Origin: CAILUG01 sp903844415
GTDB taxonomy: Bacteria; Pseudomonadota; Gammaproteobacteria; Pseudomonadales; Pseudohongiellaceae
DNA length: 64,000 bases
NCBI GenBank assembly: GCA_947477655.1
Contig: CANJTS010000001.1
Span: 62,001 to 126,000 of the forward strand
Direction: 5' to 3'
Shown: in pieces, positions 44,838 to 54,219 of the stretch
How positions within the stretch are numbered: position 1 is the stretch's first letter
Layout: each line of letters opens with the position of its first letter
Notes under the pieces: model-generated
Databases searched by the model: none
Told to the model about the DNA's origin: nothing
The model's input: only the letters and a program-made list of their open reading frames with translations
Program-made: the position numbers and the translations under genes

Positions 44838-45692
44838 ATGAAGCTCATTATTATCAGTGGCAGCTCCGGTTCTGGCAAAACCACTTGTTTGCATGTGCTG
44901 GAAGATCTCGGCTTCTACTGTGTAGACAATATTCCGGCCAGTTTGCTTGCGGTTTTATCAACCCGGTTAAGTGCTGACAACCTGAATCTTGATCAAGTGG
45001 CTGTAAGTATTGATGCCCGCAATATATCCGATGACCTTAAACAATTTCCCCAGATTTACAGCACTCTAAAGACCCAAAAGATTGATGGCCAAATTATTTT
45101 TCTAGATGCTGATGACAACACCCTACTCAAGCGTTTTAGTGAGACTCGACGCAAACATCCCCTATCAAATGACAAAATTGGATTACTCGAAGCAATCGTT
45201 TGTGAAAAAGAATTGCTGGAACCCATCACCATACTTGCAGACCTCACAATAAACACCACTAATATGTCGTTACACCAGTTACGAGACATCATAAAAAACC
45301 GTGTAGCTGAACACGATAGCAAAGGACTAGCGCTGCAATTTCAATCTTTCGGCTTTAAACACGGAGTGCCTATGGATGCTGATATGGTGTTTGACGCCAG
45401 ATGTTTGCCTAATCCATATTGGATACCGGAATTGCGCCCCCACACCGGATTGGATTTGCCCGTGATCACTTTTTTGGAACAGCAAGCCGATGTGCATGAA
45501 ATGTTTACTGATATCAAAGCTTACCTAGAACGCTGGTTACCAAGAATTCAGGCCAACAATCGCAGTTATATCACCGTGGCCATTGGTTGTACGGGCGGCC
45601 AACACAGGTCAGTTTACTTGTGTGAAAAACTCAAGCAGCATTTTAATTCCTCCAGTTATAATGCCCAAGTTAGGCATAAGGAACTTGCATGA
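44838..45692 (+). CDS. rapZ: RNase adapter protein RapZ
   Basis: A 284-residue protein with an N-terminal P-loop domain (GSSGSGKTT, 8-16) and a C-terminal domain holding GCTGGQHRSVY. In E. coli RapZ senses glucosamine 6-phosphate and directs RNase E to the sRNA GlmZ. It lies before ptsO (NPr), the usual order; the intervening ptsN of other species is missing on its upstream side. Confidence 0.95.
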   Translation: MKLIIISGSSGSGKTTCLHVLEDLGFYCVDNIPASLLAVLSTRLSADNLNLDQVAVSIDARNISDDLKQFPQIYSTLKTQKIDGQIIFLDADDNTLLKRFSETRRKHPLSNDKIGLLEAIVCEKELLEPITILADLTINTTNMSLHQLRDIIKNRVAEHDSKGLALQFQSFGFKHGVPMDADMVFDARCLPNPYWIPELRPHTGLDLPVITFLEQQADVHEMFTDIKAYLERWLPRIQANNRSYITVAIGCTGGQHRSVYLCEKLKQHFNSSSYNAQVRHKELA

Positions 45693-45732
45693 TTCTCCTC
45701 ACCACCCACACAGATTCCTTTAATTTTTTATC

Positions 45733-45999
45733 ATGATCAATACCACTATTACAGTACCAAACAAGGCGGGATTACATGCACGTGCCGCTGCAAAACTGGT
45801 GGCAACTGCCTCCGCATTTCGCAGTCGTATTGAATTGAGCAACGGCGATCGAAACGTTGATGGCAAAAGTATCTTATCCTTGATGCTATTGGCTGCCCCA
45901 CTAGGCAGTGAGTTGATGCTAATGCTGGATGGCGAAGATGAAAACGCTGCGCTCCAAGCAATCCTTACGCTTATCGCTGACCGTTTTGGAGAAGACTAA
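45733..45999 (+). CDS. ptsO: Phosphocarrier protein NPr (nitrogen PTS)
   Basis: An 88-residue HPr-like protein. The phosphorylated His lies in NKAGLHARAAAKLV; GKSILSLMLLAAPLGSEL is the second conserved stretch, with Ser before LMLL at the regulatory-site position. NPr passes phosphate from PtsP to PtsN in the nitrogen PTS. Neither ptsN nor ptsP is in the window. mgtE follows after 80 bases, as in Pseudomonas. Confidence 0.93.
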   Translation: MINTTITVPNKAGLHARAAAKLVATASAFRSRIELSNGDRNVDGKSILSLMLLAAPLGSELMLMLDGEDENAALQAILTLIADRFGED

Positions 46000-46079
46000 A
46001 AATCTTTTTTACAAGTGTGTTTGCATTCATGTGGCACTCATTTCGGCTGTTATAATATTTAACAGTTTTCTCGCGCTCT

Positions 46080-47456
46080 ATGGAAATACTCGTGGCCGAA
46101 AATTTATTTCAAGATAAAACTCTCCTTACTCAGGATCATCTGAGGGCTCTCACTGATGCCCTGGACAGCGGCGCATTCGTTCAAGTGCGGCGTATGCTCA
46201 ATCATTTGCCCGCGCCTACCATCGCTCATCTGCTGGAATCTTCGCCCATAAAAACTCGCGAAGTGTTGTGGAAAATGGTGGAGAAAGATAATGAAGGAGA
46301 GGTGCTGAACTACCTCAATTTCGATATTCAAACTGACATTCTCAACAAACTCAGTCCAGAAGAAGTCGCCAGCATCACCGAAGGTCTGGATACTGACGAC
46401 ATCGCAGACATTCTGCAGAACCTGCCTGAAAAGGTTATTTATGGCGTTCTACATGCCATGGATGCCCAAGACCGCAACCGGTTGGTAGCTGTATTGTCGT
46501 ATCCTGAAGACAGTGCAGGTGGCCTTCTCAATACCGATACCATTACTGTTCGGCGCAGCCATACACTTGACGTAGTGCTGCGCTATTTGCGTCGCCACGA
46601 TGAAATTCCTGAAATGACGGATAACATACTTGTGGTCGACCGCGATGACATCCTGCTGGGTATCCTGCCTTTACGCAAATTGTTGGTGTCGGATCCCGAT
46701 CAAACTGTTGAAGATGTGATGATTACCGACTTCAAGGCGATTCCGGTCGCTATGGACCAAAAAGAAGTTGCGCATTTGTTCGAGCAAATGGACTGGATTT
46801 CAGCTCCAGTTGTGGATGAAGCAGGCAAACTACTGGGCCGCATCACTATCGATGACATCGTGGACGTTATCAGGGAAGAGTCTGACCACTCCATAAAAAG
46901 TATGGCAGGACTTGGCGCTGCAGAAGATACTTTTGCACCGGTATTGCGTACCGCCAGACATCGAGCCGTGTGGCTCGGTATCAATCTGATCACAGCTTTT
47001 GTCGCCTCGGCAGTTATCAGTCAGTTTTCCGCTACTATCGATAAAGTGGTGGCGCTCGCAGTATTAATGTCCATTGTAGCTAGTATGGGGGGAATTGCCG
47101 GCAATCAGACTCAAACTATGATCATTCGCAGTATGGCACTGGGACAAATCGGCAGTACCAATTCCATGTGGTTGATGAAAAGGGAAATTGCCGTGGCGAC
47201 CATAAACAGCCTTCTTTGGGGGTTTGTAGCTGCAGCGGTTACCGTGTGGTGGTTCAACGACATGACACTCGGTTATATTTTCGCAGCAGCCATGGTCATT
47301 AATCTGATGACAGCCGCACTATCAGGGGTTTTTCTGCCACTAGCATTAAGATCGATAAACATCGATCCAGCACTCGCTGGTGGAGTGATACTGACCACGA
47401 TTACTGATGTGACGGGCTTTCTTTCCTTTCTGGGACTTGCTTCATTTTTTTACTAG
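46080..47456 (+). CDS. mgtE: Magnesium transporter MgtE
   Basis: A 458-residue Mg2+ channel. The N-terminal helical sensor domain (about 20-135), two CBS domains (about 140-260) and five transmembrane helices (about 290-455) appear in order; the pore signature is around NQTQTMIIRSMALG. ATG 46080 lacks a clear ribosome-binding site; a GTG at 46092 with GGA 7 bases upstream is an alternative that would remove four residues. Confidence 0.94.
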   Translation: MEILVAENLFQDKTLLTQDHLRALTDALDSGAFVQVRRMLNHLPAPTIAHLLESSPIKTREVLWKMVEKDNEGEVLNYLNFDIQTDILNKLSPEEVASITEGLDTDDIADILQNLPEKVIYGVLHAMDAQDRNRLVAVLSYPEDSAGGLLNTDTITVRRSHTLDVVLRYLRRHDEIPEMTDNILVVDRDDILLGILPLRKLLVSDPDQTVEDVMITDFKAIPVAMDQKEVAHLFEQMDWISAPVVDEAGKLLGRITIDDIVDVIREESDHSIKSMAGLGAAEDTFAPVLRTARHRAVWLGINLITAFVASAVISQFSATIDKVVALAVLMSIVASMGGIAGNQTQTMIIRSMALGQIGSTNSMWLMKREIAVATINSLLWGFVAAAVTVWWFNDMTLGYIFAAAMVINLMTAALSGVFLPLALRSINIDPALAGGVILTTITDVTGFLSFLGLASFFY

Positions 47457-47512
47457 TAGAACCACTCACAACAAAACACCACTCATAAATCTTCACTCGG
47501 GACAGCTTTACC

Positions 47513-48103
47513 ATGCAGGATTTTGACTCCGACATACTGCCGGAAGGCCCAAGTAAAAGTCAGCGCAAACGAGACATGACGGCGTTGCAAGGTCTCGGTC
47601 TGCAACTTACTGAAGCCAGGGATGCCCTGCTTAAAAAATGTAATTTGCCTGATCGTCTATCTAATGCAATCGCAGAGTACAAAATGCTTAATCAAAATGG
47701 CGCAAAACGCCGACAAATACAGTATATCGGCAAGTTAATGCGGGATCTGGATGACAATGAAGTGGACCATATTTTGCGCCTCACCGATCAGAACGCAATG
47801 TTGCAGCAACGCCGACATATTGAAATGGATCAGATGTTGATCAATTTTCTTGGAGGCGATGACAGCCCCATCGAGGTGTTACTACAACGCAATCCATTGC
47901 TGGATATACAGCAATTACGTCAGTTTATTCGAATGGCCCGCAAGGAACAAAAACAAGAACAGGAAAAGGCGCAGCAAAAAGAGTTACAGAATGTTCATCA
48001 AAAAGATCCAAAGCTTGCAGCACAACGAGCTGCAGGTCATTTGTACAACACGTCAGGAAGTCGAAAATTGCTGAATTACCTACGAGAAATTACGCAGATT
48101 TAG
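47513..48103 (+). CDS. darP: Ribosome-associated protein DarP (YjgA)
   Basis: A 196-residue highly charged, helical protein. SKSQRKRDMTALQGLGLQL is the family N-terminus; KRRQIQYIGKLMRDLD and the ending RKLLNYLREI are also typical. E. coli DarP binds the late 50S precursor near the peptidyl-transferase centre. It is convergent with mrp. Confidence 0.93.
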   Translation: MQDFDSDILPEGPSKSQRKRDMTALQGLGLQLTEARDALLKKCNLPDRLSNAIAEYKMLNQNGAKRRQIQYIGKLMRDLDDNEVDHILRLTDQNAMLQQRRHIEMDQMLINFLGGDDSPIEVLLQRNPLLDIQQLRQFIRMARKEQKQEQEKAQQKELQNVHQKDPKLAAQRAAGHLYNTSGSRKLLNYLREITQI

Positions 48104-48170
48104 TTTTTTGGCGTGAAAAAAATTTGTCTGTAAATGCGAAATAATTTACAGAACGGAGTAATCTAAATTT

Positions 48171-49019
48171 TTAATCATCCGATTCGCTGATGTTGGGTAT
48201 GCTACTCCCAACTTTGGCAGTTCCCGCAAGTTGTTGATTTACGCGCTCAGCTATACGACCGTAAATCTGGGCAATATGCCCATTGGGCTCGGCAGAAACT
48301 GCTGGATTACCCTCATCACATTGTTGCCTGATGCTAGCGTCCAGAGGCAAAGAACCTAACAATTCCACCCCGTAACTATTGGCTATACGGATAGCACCAC
48401 CTTCGCCAAAAATATGTTCATTGTGACCACATTTGGAGCACACATGAATCCCCATATTTTCTACCACACCCAAAATCGGTACTTGTACTTTACGAAACAT
48501 TTCAATACCACGTTTGGCATCCAGCAAGGCTACATCCTGCGGCGTGGTGACAATCACCGCACCAGTGACCGGCACCGACTGCGCTAAACTCAATTGAATA
48601 TCGCCAGTTCCTGGCGGCATATCGATTATCAAATAATCCAATTCGCCCCATTGGGTATCGTTGAGAATTTGATTGAAAGCACCTACCACCATCGGCCCCC
48701 TCCACACCATGGCCTGGTTATCATCCACTAGAAAACCCACAGAGTTGCATTTGATGCCGTGCGCCGTTATGGGTTGCATCTGGTTACCATTAACAATCTG
48801 GGGACGTTTACCTGCAACGCCCAACATCAAAGGCTGGCTGGGCCCATAAATATCCGCATCAAATAAACCTACTTTATGCCCTTGACGATGCAGAGCCAGC
48901 GCAAGATTGACAGCAGTAGTTGATTTGCCAACTCCGCCCTTGCCAGAGGCAACAACAACCACGTGAGTGACCTGGCGCAAATTAAGACTGATATTGGGTT
49001 GAATCTTGGTCGCACTCAT
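48171..49019 (-). CDS. apbC: Iron-sulfur cluster carrier ATPase Mrp/ApbC
   Basis: A 282-residue ParA-type ATPase. The P-loop is GKGGVGKST, the switch region is DADIYGPSQPLM, MPPGTGD is the Walker B-like motif, and CSKC (the Fe-S bridging cysteines) is present. It transfers [4Fe-4S] clusters to apoproteins. The N-terminal MIP18-like (DUF59) domain of E. coli Mrp is absent, as in many shorter homologues. Confidence 0.93.
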   Translation of the reverse strand: MSATKIQPNISLNLRQVTHVVVVASGKGGVGKSTTAVNLALALHRQGHKVGLFDADIYGPSQPLMLGVAGKRPQIVNGNQMQPITAHGIKCNSVGFLVDDNQAMVWRGPMVVGAFNQILNDTQWGELDYLIIDMPPGTGDIQLSLAQSVPVTGAVIVTTPQDVALLDAKRGIEMFRKVQVPILGVVENMGIHVCSKCGHNEHIFGEGGAIRIANSYGVELLGSLPLDASIRQQCDEGNPAVSAEPNGHIAQIYGRIAERVNQQLAGTAKVGSSIPNISESDD

Positions 49020-49065
49020 GATTTTTTCCGATTTGGTTTGTGCAAATGCGCTGGTTTTATAAAGT

Positions 49066-49086
49066 AAAAAGGGGGCGCAGCCCCCT
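49066..49086 (-). terminator. Rho-independent terminator of hppA
   Basis: AGGGGGC (49070-49076) pairs perfectly with GCCCCCT (49080-49086) with a 3-base loop; on the minus strand the stem is followed by a T-run (plus-strand AAAAA, 49066-49070). It lies just after the hppA stop. Confidence 0.9.
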
Positions 49087-49119
49087 CGTTACATCTTGCA
49101 TTCATTGCAACTGCAAGGA

Positions 49120-51273
49120 TCAGAACAGGTTAAGTAGGATGCCACCATGATTCACAAAGAACGGTGCAAACACCAGGCTGAGGATGGCAGACAATTTGAT
49201 CAGGATGTTCAAAGAAGGACCTGAAGTATCCTTCATTGGATCTCCTACTGTATCGCCTACCACAGCTGCTTTGTGCGGCTCGGAGCCTTTGCCCCCATGA
49301 TTGCCTTTCTCAATATATTTTTTGGCATTATCCCAAGCACCACCACTGTTAGATGAAGAGATGGCTAATACTCCACCGGTTACTAAAGAACCCGCCAGTA
49401 GACCTGCAACAGCTTGTACACCAAACAGAAAACCAGCAAAAAGTGGAGCACCAATAATCAGCACACCAGGAGCAATCATTTGGCGCAAGGCAGCTTGGGT
49501 AGAAATTGCCACACACTGACCATATTCTGGACGACCAGTGCCTTCCATAATGCCTGGGATTTCGCGAAACTGCCGACGTACTTCTTCAATCATATCGAAA
49601 GCTGCAGCACCCACACTTTGCATGGTCATAGCGGAAAACAAAAAGGGCAACACTGCGCCTAGGAACAAGCTGGTATAAACCATCGGATCCAGCAAAGTTA
49701 TCGCAGCAGTCAAATCGTAGTCAGGGCCAAATTCCGGCAATGCTTGCATCAGGTTTTCGGAATGTGTGATGAACGCACTGAATAAAGCCAGTGAAGTCAG
49801 AATTGCAGCGCCAATGGCAAAACCTTTGCCAATAGCTGCAGTGGTGTTTCCAGCTGCGTCCAAAACATCCGTACGGCGTCGCACTTCTTTATCAAGACCC
49901 GTCATTTCTGCAATACCACCTGCGTTATCTGCAACAGGACCATAGGCATCGATCATCAATGCAATCACTAAAGTTCCCAACATGCCGAGCGAGGCAATGG
50001 CAATGCCGTACATACCGGCTAAATGCCACGATGTGAAAATGCTGATAGCAATAGCGATATAAGGCAATACCGTGCTTTTGTAGCCGAGTGCCAAACCAAA
50101 AATGATATTGGTTGCTGCTCCGGTTTCGCAGGATTTGGCGATTGCACGTACTGGTGCGTAGTCAGTCGAAGTGTAATATTCGGTCAATAGCCCTACTGCC
50201 AGACCTGCTAACAAACCTGACAAGAAACACAAATACACACCCATGTTGCTAAAAGTTTCACCATTAATCGCAAAACTTTCAGGGATCATCTGCATAGTCA
50301 CAAAATACATCACCACTGCCATGATGCCGCTAGAAATCATCAACAAACGTTTTAATGCCGGACCAACTTGTGCTTCAGAGTTAACCGAAACCAGCAGTTT
50401 AGTGATCAAACTCACTGGAATACCCACAGCAGTAATCATGATGGGATACAACATGGCATCCAAATCTGCTGAAAATGCCAGCGCACTGATCACCAAAGCT
50501 GCACAGGTACTTTCGGCGCAAGAACCAAACAAATCTGCACCCATACCCGCAACATCACCAACGTTATCACCAACGTTATCAGCAATTACAGCCGGATTAC
50601 GGGGATCATCTTCCGGTATTCCTTTTTCTACCTTACCCACCAAGTCAGCTCCAACGTCTGCAGCTTTGGTGAAGATACCGCCACCCACACGTGCAAACAA
50701 AGCGATAGAGGAGCCTCCCAAACCAAACCCAGCGATGACTTCCATCAACACATTATTGGGCACATTGCTTAACATGGCCGCCATGAAAATATAAATCAGA
50801 ATCATACCCAGCGCAGCCAAACCTACCAAAGCAAACCCCATCACCGCTCCGGAGTTCAACGCCACAGCAAAAGCATCAGCCAGACTGTTACGCGCAGATA
50901 CTGTAGTGCGCGCATTGCCAGCTGTGGCTACCTTCATACCAATGTAGCCGGCGAGGATAGAAATCAAAGCGCCAAATAAAAATGCAATTGCAGTCCAGAA
51001 TCCTTCGCTTACATCCGGGGTATGTTGATCATCAATTAGCAGGGTGATGATTACAGCAAAACCTACCATGAAGTATGCCATGATGCGGTACTCTTGCTTG
51101 AGAAAGGCCATGGCACCTTCGGCTATAGCGCCGTGAATTGAACGCAGGCGTTCGCCCTCCTCTTTGTTCAGCCCCATATCTATTGGAATGCTGATTACTT
51201 TTTTCATGTAGAAAAAAGCTGTGCCCAACCCAAAAATGGACAGCAAAATAATTATTAAAATAGAACTCGGCAT
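49120..51273 (-). CDS. hppA: Membrane-bound proton/sodium-pumping pyrophosphatase
   Basis: A 717-residue integral pump of about sixteen helices that couples pyrophosphate hydrolysis to H+ or Na+ export. The active-site loop DVGADLVGKVEKGIPEDDPRNP and DNVGDNVGD are intact. GNTTAAIGKGF has alanine where K+-independent enzymes have lysine (GNTTKA), which marks the K+-stimulated class. Whether it moves H+ or Na+ is not resolved. ATG 51273 has GGAG 8 bases upstream; the frame opens 81 bases earlier without support. A strong terminator follows. Confidence 0.94.
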   Translation of the reverse strand: MPSSILIIILLSIFGLGTAFFYMKKVISIPIDMGLNKEEGERLRSIHGAIAEGAMAFLKQEYRIMAYFMVGFAVIITLLIDDQHTPDVSEGFWTAIAFLFGALISILAGYIGMKVATAGNARTTVSARNSLADAFAVALNSGAVMGFALVGLAALGMILIYIFMAAMLSNVPNNVLMEVIAGFGLGGSSIALFARVGGGIFTKAADVGADLVGKVEKGIPEDDPRNPAVIADNVGDNVGDVAGMGADLFGSCAESTCAALVISALAFSADLDAMLYPIMITAVGIPVSLITKLLVSVNSEAQVGPALKRLLMISSGIMAVVMYFVTMQMIPESFAINGETFSNMGVYLCFLSGLLAGLAVGLLTEYYTSTDYAPVRAIAKSCETGAATNIIFGLALGYKSTVLPYIAIAISIFTSWHLAGMYGIAIASLGMLGTLVIALMIDAYGPVADNAGGIAEMTGLDKEVRRRTDVLDAAGNTTAAIGKGFAIGAAILTSLALFSAFITHSENLMQALPEFGPDYDLTAAITLLDPMVYTSLFLGAVLPFLFSAMTMQSVGAAAFDMIEEVRRQFREIPGIMEGTGRPEYGQCVAISTQAALRQMIAPGVLIIGAPLFAGFLFGVQAVAGLLAGSLVTGGVLAISSSNSGGAWDNAKKYIEKGNHGGKGSEPHKAAVVGDTVGDPMKDTSGPSLNILIKLSAILSLVFAPFFVNHGGILLNLF

Positions 51274-51423
51274 GCAGCTTTCTCCTACTGATTGATAGAG
51301 GTTAATTTGGCTTGTAAAAAAGGTTCGGCACTTTACCACACCCCCAGTAGACAAACCAATCTGGAAAGCCAGAGAAAACAGGTGTTAGTAGCGCTAATCT
51401 AAGTTAGAAAAATTCCGGAAAAT

Positions 51424-51621
51424 TCAGGGCCTAGGCGGGCGTTTTGATTTGAATATAGAGAGCAATTTCAGAGTAGCTTTAGTTTGAGATTTAGCTTTAT
51501 CTTCTGATTGAAAATCTTGCCTTGCATCCCGTAAATCTTCCCGTAAGGCATCGGCACGGGCATCTTTGTGTAGATGTATTTGTTGATCTCGACGGGATTT
51601 AATATCTATAACATTAGCCAT
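51424..51621 (-). CDS. Small charged protein of unknown function
   Basis: A 65-residue highly charged protein (MANVIDIKSRRDQQI, then an Arg/Asp/Lys-rich helical stretch, basic end KSKRPPRP). No family was recognised. It is 13 bases behind the lipoprotein gene on the same strand, which makes co-transcription likely. Low complexity limits certainty. Confidence 0.5.
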   Translation of the reverse strand: MANVIDIKSRRDQQIHLHKDARADALREDLRDARQDFQSEDKAKSQTKATLKLLSIFKSKRPPRP

Positions 51622-51634
51622 CTTGATTCCAGGT

Positions 51635-52183
51635 TCAAGGGGTTGCAGACGTCAGCGCAGCAGCTTGCGCACGCAACTTTATAATCTGTGCCTTGAGTTC
51701 TTCAATGCGAGCTTTGGCAAGTGCTTCGACAGTTTCACCTGTTACCGGATTAGTGGATGCATATTTTTCTTGTTCTGCAGCAAGTGTTGCCGAAAGATTT
51801 TCGGCAGTTGTGATAGCCTCACTCAACACAGCATTAGCTTTGTCCAAATTGGATGCTTCAGCTTGATTGGTTGTTATTTGTGTTCTTAATTCCGCAATAC
51901 GCTGTTGTTGACGCGTTACGGCTAGGGCCTGCTCTTCTTGTTGACGTAAGGCTTCCACGGCAGCATCTGCTTTGACCCGCGCGTCTAGCAAAGCCTGTCG
52001 GCGTGTAGCTTCAGCTTCTCTGGCTGCGCGAGCCCGGCCGTCTGCTAGGGCTTGTTCCTGCAACTGCGCTGCACGAGCCGCCTCTGCCTGCTGGTTGCTG
52101 TCTGAATTTGTATTCGTTGTGCTGGCGCATGATGTCGTCAAAATTAACAAGCCAATAGTCAGCAAATTAAGGGCGGCTTTCAT
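51635..52183 (-). CDS. Coiled-coil lipoprotein
   Basis: A 182-residue predicted lipoprotein. The signal (MKAALNLLTIGLLILTTSC) ends in the lipobox LTTSC. The mature part is Ala/Gln/Glu/Arg-rich with heptad spacing from about 35 to 180, indicating a long coiled coil, like the many envelope-spacer lipoproteins. ATG 52183 is chosen for its signal peptide and AGAGGA 9 bases upstream. Function unknown. Confidence 0.75.
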   Translation of the reverse strand: MKAALNLLTIGLLILTTSCASTTNTNSDSNQQAEAARAAQLQEQALADGRARAAREAEATRRQALLDARVKADAAVEALRQQEEQALAVTRQQQRIAELRTQITTNQAEASNLDKANAVLSEAITTAENLSATLAAEQEKYASTNPVTGETVEALAKARIEELKAQIIKLRAQAAALTSATP

Positions 52184-52375
52184 GTAGTGATCCTCTTCGG
52201 TGCAACATGCGTAACTGCCCGCATAGTATCGCAACTTTTATGCAATAGCACTGGGAAAAACCAGTAAAATCAGCGGCTCACAGTGTATTGATCAGGGCTC
52301 AATCTGACCATAGAGCAGTGGAGCAAGATGCATGATCCGAGTATGATGCGCGCACTTTTGACAGAGGCTTACCTC

Positions 52376-53605
52376 ATGAGCAAAAAACATTTCACTACGA
52401 CCTCCCTGCATGCAGATCGCAGGGACAACCCCGAGCATGGGGTGCTACACAAGGCAATTAATACTTCCGTGGCCTTTGGTTACGCCGATGCCCGTGAACT
52501 TGCTGCAATCTTTCAGGGGAAAAAATCCGGCTACGCCTATGGCCGACAAAGCAATCCCACGGTAGAAGCTCTCGCCCGTAAAGTGACACAGATGGAAGGA
52601 GGCCTTGCTTCTGTTGTTTTTGCTACCGGCATGGCTGCAATAAGTTCGAGTTTGCTAGCTTTACTGCGTAGCGGTGATCACATCGTTGCCAGCGCTTATT
52701 TGTTTGGTAACACTAACAGCTTGTTTGCAACACTGCAGGGGCTGGGAATCTCCGTGACTTTTGTGGATGCAACTTCTGCCATAAATGTAGCCCAGGCTAT
52801 CCAAAACAATACTCGGTTAGTTTTTGTAGAAACTATTGCCAACCCTGTAACACAAGTAGCAGATCTGGTGGGCATCGGCCTTTTATGCCGCGCCCAAAAC
52901 CTTATTTACTTTGTAGACAATACAATAACCTCGCCTTGGCTATTCAAACCGATTGAAGTAGGCGCAACATTGATAGTGAATGCACTCACTAAATATATTG
53001 GCGGTCATGGCAATGCATTGGGAGGCAGTATCACTGATAGCGGCCTCTTCGACTGGACTCATTTTGCCAATATCAATGCCAGCTTTAAAAATATCGATCC
53101 CGCCTTATGGGGTATTACCCAAATCAGGAAAAAGGGCCTGCGTGATTTTGGAGCAGCGCTGGCACCGGAAGCGGCGCACTTGTTATCAGTGGGGTCCGAC
53201 ACCATGGCCTTACGCATAGATAAGGCTTGCGACAACGCCCTTGCTATTGCTACTTTCTGCAGTTCCCACCCCAAAGTGCGCAAAGTGTTCTACCCCGGAC
53301 TCTCTTCACACCCACAGCATGAGCGAGCTCGTACCCTGTTTAAAAAAAGTGGTGCTTTGATGAGCATCGAACTAGATGACAGCATTGATTGTTTCGATTT
53401 TCTGAACAAGCTGGACATAGTAATTTGTTCAAGTAATTTAGGAGACAACCGTAGTCTTGGCATTCCTGTGGCCCACACCATTTATTGGGAAATGGGCGCG
53501 GAAAGACGCCAATCTATGGGGGTTGCAGATTCGATGGTGCGATTATCTATAGGCATTGAAGATCAAGCAGATTTACTGGCTGATTTTGCACAGGCATTGG
53601 CGTAA
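52376..53605 (+). CDS. Cystathionine gamma-synthase / sulfhydrylase family PLP enzyme
   Basis: A 409-residue Cys/Met metabolism PLP enzyme. The cofactor Lys is in NALTKYIGGHG, YAYGRQSNPTV contacts the phosphate, FATGMAAIS is the stacking region and VETIANP and VDNTITSP bind PLP. Family members use O-acyl-homoserine or cystathionine; specific activity cannot be read here. ATG 52376 (MSKKHF) has GAGG 8 bases upstream; earlier starts add 16 unrelated residues. A Rieske protein gene follows 12 bases later. Confidence 0.9.
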   Translation: MSKKHFTTTSLHADRRDNPEHGVLHKAINTSVAFGYADARELAAIFQGKKSGYAYGRQSNPTVEALARKVTQMEGGLASVVFATGMAAISSSLLALLRSGDHIVASAYLFGNTNSLFATLQGLGISVTFVDATSAINVAQAIQNNTRLVFVETIANPVTQVADLVGIGLLCRAQNLIYFVDNTITSPWLFKPIEVGATLIVNALTKYIGGHGNALGGSITDSGLFDWTHFANINASFKNIDPALWGITQIRKKGLRDFGAALAPEAAHLLSVGSDTMALRIDKACDNALAIATFCSSHPKVRKVFYPGLSSHPQHERARTLFKKSGALMSIELDDSIDCFDFLNKLDIVICSSNLGDNRSLGIPVAHTIYWEMGAERRQSMGVADSMVRLSIGIEDQADLLADFAQALA

Positions 53606-53617
53606 TCAACTACACTT

Positions 53618-53971
53618 GTGAATATTAGTCTTTGTCCAATTTCCGCAATAGATGAAGGAGAAGCACGCAGCTTTATCTTGCCGCAAACTCGATTATTCGT
53701 TGTAAAAAGTGTTGGCAATATACATGTCTACATCAATCGCTGCCCACACCTAGGCATTCAATTACAATGGCAAGAACATGCCTTTCTCACCAATGAAAAA
53801 GATTTCATCAAGTGTAGTAATCATGGAGCTTTGTTCGAAATAGATACTGGGCTCTGCATCTCAGGCCCTTGTCGTGGTGAAAAGCTCTGGGCAATTGAAT
53901 CGTCGATAGTCGCAGGCATTTTAGAAATAGATGATGCCGAACTGCCCCTGGCTCAGAAACTAGAAAATTAA
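53618..53971 (+). CDS. Rieske-type [2Fe-2S] protein
   Basis: A 117-residue single-domain Rieske ferredoxin. The cluster ligands are CPHLGI and CSNHGALFE (CxH and CxxH). It resembles small NirD-like or dioxygenase-associated ferredoxins. It starts with GTG and follows the PLP enzyme after 12 bases, a pairing that suggests a common task which is not established. Confidence 0.87.
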   Translation: MNISLCPISAIDEGEARSFILPQTRLFVVKSVGNIHVYINRCPHLGIQLQWQEHAFLTNEKDFIKCSNHGALFEIDTGLCISGPCRGEKLWAIESSIVAGILEIDDAELPLAQKLEN

Positions 53972-53975
53972 TTGG

Positions 53976-54004
53976 TTGTAATGCTGGCTAAAGACATTTA
54001 TAAA
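53976..54004 (+). promoter_or_regulatory. Probable sigma-70 promoter of dksA
   Basis: TTGTAA (53976-53981) and TATAAA (53999-54004) are 17 bases apart. The leader to the dksA ATG would be about 210 bases. Confidence 0.45.
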
Positions 54005-54219
54005 ATGTGGTGTGCTTGCTTAATTGCTCAGCATTATTCCGGTTGATTTCAGCAGTGCATTTACGACCTTTTTTTATGGCAGTGGTAGGCGGAATCTGGT
54101 AGCGTGGCGCGCTTTCTGAAAACAGGAATATAGCTGTAATTTTCTGTTGGCTGTGATGATAATTGTTCGAATAAGTTGGTCAAAACTAATAACCCAAAGT
54201 CGAAGCAGGTAACTCAGAG

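Noticed and set aside
48128..48151. CTGTAAAT/ATTTACAG hairpin between darP and mrp as a bidirectional terminator
   Set aside because: The stem is AT-rich and lacks adjacent T-runs on both strands; possible but not supported.
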